Made by a program: the position numbers and the translations under genes
DNA from: Phycisphaerae bacterium
Lineage (GTDB): Bacteria; Planctomycetota; Phycisphaerae; SM23-33
Length of the DNA: 9,504 nt
Reading direction: 5' to 3'
NCBI GenBank assembly: GCA_022866005.1
Contig: JALHTV010000019.1
Coordinates: 1-9,504 of the forward strand
Notes under the pieces: generated by a model
Databases searched by the model: none
What the model saw: the letters and a program-made list of their open reading frames with translations, nothing else
What the model was told of the DNA's origin: nothing
Shown here: in pieces, positions 6,620 through 9,504 of the stretch
How positions within the stretch are numbered: the first letter of the stretch is position 1
Layout: every line of letters starts with the position of its first letter

Positions 6620-9504
6620 TTACCTGCGGCGGGTGGTCAGGAGGGCCCCACCGGCGGCCAGGAGCAGCAGCGCCGCCGGCTCGGGCAGAGCCTGGTCACC
6701 CGCGGGCGGCGGGACGGCCGGACCAGACCAGTCCTCGGTCCGCCGGCCCCACTCACCACCCAGCAGGGCCAGATCGCTGCCGTTGACCATCCCATCCCCG
6801 TTCAGGTCGCCATGGACCCGATCCGCCAGGCCGTCGCCCCGGCCCCAGCTCCCGCTCATCAGGGCCAAGTCGCCGCCATCGACCGCCCCGTCGAGGTCGA
6901 CGTCGGCCACGAAGAAGCGTTTCACGTTCGCCTGGTGGTTGCGGTAGTACAGGCTCAACCCGGCCGGGTCGAGCATGACTCCTTGATGGAGGATGAGCGT
7001 GTCGAGGTAGAGGGCCTCGCAGCCGGACCAATCCGGCTGGTTGTCGAACGTGTCTGTCAGTGTGAACCGTCGGCCCAGACCCTCCCCGGCCAGCTCCAGC
7101 ACGCCCAGGGCGAAGTTCTCCTGGTAGCCGTCTGCGACAGGCCCCAGGTCCTTGCCGGCGGCCTCGAAGCTGCCGAGGTAGGCTCCGCTTGCCTCGAAGA
7201 TCATCCACAGTTGCCCCAGGTCCGCCAGCCCTGAGGGGTCGGTGGAGTAGTTTGCCACGCGCGCGCCGGGGCCGGTCATGTGGACGCTGGAGAACGGCTC
7301 GGCGTGGAAGACCGGGCTGTGCGCCCCCGAATGGCCGAAGTTCAGGTCTCGATCGATGCTGAGGTCGGCCCAGCGACCCAGAGCGAATTCGTTCACGACA
7401 TACAGGCTACGGGCTCGCAGGCTGCCGCCCGAAAGGAGGTACCGCCCGTCCACACCGACCCAGCCGGTGTGCAGCCCCCCGGTCTGGATGAACTGCCCCT
7501 GCGGACCCACCATGGTCTTCCAGGTGTGTAGCTCTCCACCGGACAACTCGTAGGTGCCCGTCCCGCTCCCCGAATAGGCCACGAGCAGTGAGCGGTCAAA
7601 GGACGCGGTCCCGCCGGATTGGGTGAACGCCCCGTATCCCTGACTGCCGACCACCCCCGCCCCGGCCCTAAGACTTCCGCCCGATAGCGCATACCTGCCC
7701 GTGCCACTGCTCTCGCGCCCCAGGATCAACACGTCGGTGAAGTTCGCCGTGCCGCCGGACTGGTTGAACTCCCCAATCCCGCGGTAGCCGATCGTCCCGC
7801 GTCCGGCCGAGAAGCTTCCCCCGGACAAGTCATACCGCCCATAGGCCCAATGGCCCGCGTAGGGGGACTCGAAGCCGAGCATAAGCGAGCCCTTGGTTTG
7901 ATGCATTCCTCCATTCTGCACGAACAGGCCCGTCCCGCCCGGACCTTCGCCGATGTACTCCGAGCCGGCCACGAGCAGCCCGTCTTCCAGGACATACGTC
8001 CCGGCCTGGGTGAGCCAGGAGGAACCCAGGACAAGCTTCCCGCCGATCCAGACAGGCCGGCCTCCGACAACGAATCCTGGTGAGCCCACCAGACTCATCC
8101 CGCCGCTCTGGTGGAGAGCCCCGCGGTTGATGGTCATGCCCCCGGTTGCCTGCAGCAACCCTCCTTCCAGCTTGTAGATGGCGGGTCCCCTAGCCACGTG
8201 GCTGGTCGGACTGACAGTGAGCTCAGAGGTGGTGTGTGTCCCTCCGGCCTGATAGAAGGTCCCTCCGGCACGAGTAGACCCGGTCAACAGGCTGCCCCCA
8301 CACAGTTCGTACTGACCCGGGGGGTCTGCGAGGAATGCGGCGCTCATCACGTACAGGTAGTCCATCTTTGCCGTGCCCCCCATTTGGCACAACACACCGC
8401 CGGGCGCTAGGTCTGTACTTCGGGTCCGCAGGCTGCCAGCGGCCAGTTCGTAGCGCGCTTGAGTTATCTCCAGGAGTCCTGTGATCGGGCTGCGCGGCCC
8501 ACCGCCCAGGCGAAGCGAATCCACCGTCGCAAGACCCCCCGCTTGGCAGAATCCGCCGTTCGCCACCCAGCAGGCCGGTGTACCTAGGCTGCCTCCAGCC
8601 AGTTCGTAGGTCCCCCCGGGGCCGGCGCTGTAACCCACGCGGAGCTCCTCCCCGACCGACGCGGTGCCCCCGGTCTGGCAGAAGACCCCCGCGCCGTTGT
8701 AGCCGATTGTCGCGCTGGTGGCCGCGAGGCTCCCGCCCGACAGCGCATAGGTCCCCGTGCTGCCGGGTTCATGGCCTAGGATCAACTCGCCGGTGAAGTT
8801 CGCCGTGCCGCCGGACTGGTTGAACTCCCCAATCCCGCGATAGCCGATGGTCCCGCTCGCGGCCGAGAGGCTCCCGCCCGACAGCGTATAGGTCCCCGTG
8901 CTGCCGGGTTCGTAGCCCAGTACGAGCTGGTCTTGAAACGTCGCCGCGCCACCGGATTGGGTGAACCCTGCTGTCCCCCCTTGGCCCACCGTCCCGTTGG
9001 CGGCCCAGAGGCATCCACCGGCCAGGTCACACCTGGACCCGTCGTCCGCTACTACGAGCCGCCGTTCGCAGCGATTGAGTCCCCCGGTCTGGACGAAAGA
9101 CCCACCGTCCCGGATCCTCTCTGCCCCGGTAACGGTCACCGACCCCTCGTGGAGCAGGTAGGTTACCGGACCTGTAGTGGAGGCTCCCAATATAGTAAGG
9201 GTTCCGGCGGTGTGTGCCCCACCCTCCTGCGCGAACAGCCCCATCATTCCCTCTCCCCCGAGCACTGTGTACCTGCTCGCTAGGCTGCCTCCAGATAGTT
9301 CGTAACTCCCGCCGGGCATTATGAGGCCCGTGTTGGGGTCCGTCTTCGGGGCGCAGGACACCGATAGATAGTCCATGGCTGCAAAGCCCCCGGTCTGTGC
9401 GAGCACCCCTCCCTGGAACTGGCTGCCAACGAAGCAGGCATTGGCCACCAGGGTTCCCCCCTTCAGTTGGTACATGGGGAAACGTGTTGAAGAGCTTACG
9501 AGCA
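6620..9504 (-). CDS. Repeat-rich surface protein with dockerin pair and PEP-CTERM tail (5'-partial)
   Basis: The frame is open to the right edge, so the N terminus and any signal peptide are missing. Residues here count from the internal Met at 9475, which lies within a repeat and is not the likely start. From 1 to about 700 there are 15 repeats, mostly 47 residues (range 37-60), of the form TYxLSGGSLxA...IGYxGxG, FxQSGGTA, LxLG. These are probably beta-solenoid coils, an inference from the regular Gly-rich pattern. Residues about 787-847 form a conserved-looking block (FTLTDTFDN, EALYLDTLILHQG, AGLSLYYRN). Two dockerin type I calcium loops follow at 858-910 (DVDLDGAVDGGD and DLNGDGMVNGSD). 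The end, PEPAALLLLAAGGALLTTRRR (931-951), is a PEP-CTERM signal: Pro-Glu-Pro, hydrophobic helix, Arg cluster. In the family this signal is processed by an exosortase. An exported, cell-surface or matrix protein is likely; the exact role is unknown. It is transcribed in the same direction as gspE but separated from it. Confidence 0.88.
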   Translation of the reverse strand, partial: LVSSSTRFPMYQLKGGTLVANACFVGSQFQGGVLAQTGGFAAMDYLSVSCAPKTDPNTGLIMPGGSYELSGGSLASRYTVLGGEGMMGLFAQEGGAHTAGTLTILGASTTGPVTYLLHEGSVTVTGAERIRDGGSFVQTGGLNRCERRLVVADDGSRCDLAGGCLWAANGTVGQGGTAGFTQSGGAATFQDQLVLGYEPGSTGTYTLSGGSLSAASGTIGYRGIGEFNQSGGTANFTGELILGHEPGSTGTYALSGGSLAATSATIGYNGAGVFCQTGGTASVGEELRVGYSAGPGGTYELAGGSLGTPACWVANGGFCQAGGLATVDSLRLGGGPRSPITGLLEITQARYELAAGSLRTRSTDLAPGGVLCQMGGTAKMDYLYVMSAAFLADPPGQYELCGGSLLTGSTRAGGTFYQAGGTHTTSELTVSPTSHVARGPAIYKLEGGLLQATGGMTINRGALHQSGGMSLVGSPGFVVGGRPVWIGGKLVLGSSWLTQAGTYVLEDGLLVAGSEYIGEGPGGTGLFVQNGGMHQTKGSLMLGFESPYAGHWAYGRYDLSGGSFSAGRGTIGYRGIGEFNQSGGTANFTDVLILGRESSGTGRYALSGGSLRAGAGVVGSQGYGAFTQSGGTASFDRSLLVAYSGSGTGTYELSGGELHTWKTMVGPQGQFIQTGGLHTGWVGVDGRYLLSGGSLRARSLYVVNEFALGRWADLSIDRDLNFGHSGAHSPVFHAEPFSSVHMTGPGARVANYSTDPSGLADLGQLWMIFEASGAYLGSFEAAGKDLGPVADGYQENFALGVLELAGEGLGRRFTLTDTFDNQPDWSGCEALYLDTLILHQGVMLDPAGLSLYYRNHQANVKRFFVADVDLDGAVDGGDLALMSGSWGRGDGLADRVHGDLNGDGMVNGSDLALLGGEWGRRTEDWSGPAVPPPAGDQALPEPAALLLLAAGGALLTTRRR
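7735..7800 (-). repeat. Distant direct repeat, copy 1 (copy 2 at 8791-8856)
   Basis: Positions 7735-7783 are identical to 8791-8839 over 49 bases, and the match extends to 66 bases with 2 mismatches. The offset of 1056 bases is exactly 352 codons. Both copies encode IGYRGIGEFNQSGGTANFT. The seven units in between are much more diverged, so this is a segmental copy and not plain tandem growth. Confidence 0.88.
8726..8911 (-). repeat. Near-identical 45-bp direct repeats at 141-bp spacing
   Basis: Positions 8726-8770 and 8867-8911 match over 45 bases with one mismatch. The offset is exactly one 47-codon unit. The copies encode the GHEPGSTGTYALSGGSL-type and YEPGSTGTYTLSGGSL-type junctions. This indicates a recent unit duplication or gene conversion. 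Confidence 0.88.

Larger units (their letters stand above)
7376..9504 (-). repeat. Tandem coding repeats, modal unit 141 bp (47 residues)
   Basis: About 15 tandem units run across this stretch. Unit starts in protein numbering are near residues 1, 57, 105, 148, 195, 242, 289, 341, 388, 433, 493, 547, 594, 641 and 678. Units of exactly 47 residues are numbers 4, 5, 6, 8, 12 and 13. Others vary by loss or insertion in the loop after the QSGG block. Most units are diverged at the DNA level, but some pairs remain nearly identical. Confidence 0.9.

Noticed and set aside
9473..9475. ATG at 9475 as the true start of the repeat protein
   Set aside because: It falls inside a repeat unit (the Met replaces the usual Thr or Arg of TYxL), there is no signal peptide, and the frame stays open to the window edge.
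7376..9475. CRISPR-like array
   Set aside because: The periodicity is 141 bases, in frame, and continuous within one open reading frame; there are no short identical repeats with unique spacers.

Overview
The window is GC-rich and reads almost entirely on the minus strand. It holds the 3' part of a large surface-type repeat protein gene (from 9504 down to 6620), a 314-base intergenic gap, and then a compact type II secretion system (T2SS) operon running leftward in the canonical order gspE-F-G-H-I-J-K. The last gene, gspK, runs off the left edge. No RNA genes, insertion sequences, integrases or CRISPR arrays were seen.

Organism: a dockerin type I pair combined with a PEP-CTERM tail on a long YxLSGGSL-type repeat protein, next to a diverged T2SS operon with Ala at the -1 prepilin position, points to the Planctomycetota, perhaps a Phycisphaerae relative. 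This is an inference from protein architecture and base composition; no taxonomic marker gene is present.

Layout (minus strand, right to left): repeat/dockerin/PEP-CTERM protein, 5'-partial (9504-6620); intergenic gap with inverted repeats (6619-6306); gspE ATPase (6305-4584); gspF inner-membrane platform (4557-3331); gspG major pseudopilin (3290-2868); gspH (about 2896-2318), gspI (2325-1903) and gspJ (1918-1175) minor pseudopilins; gspK tip pseudopilin (1178 to beyond 1). From gspG onward each gene overlaps the next, which suggests one translationally coupled transcript. The secretin GspD, the assembly proteins GspC/L/M and the prepilin peptidase are not in the window; some may lie beyond position 1.

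Working together: GspE hydrolyses ATP at the cytoplasmic face, GspF transmits this to pseudopilin assembly, GspG forms the pseudopilus shaft, and H/I/J/K form its tip. The points that go beyond a routine T2SS operon are a tandem 24-5-24 MshEN-like module at the GspE N terminus (possible cyclic-di-GMP control), an EF-hand-like loop and a Gln/Gly/Ser linker built from a 21-bp tandem repeat in GspK, and the adjacent repeat protein, whose DNA shows recent 141-bp-unit duplication. I did not find convincing evidence of a wholly new system.
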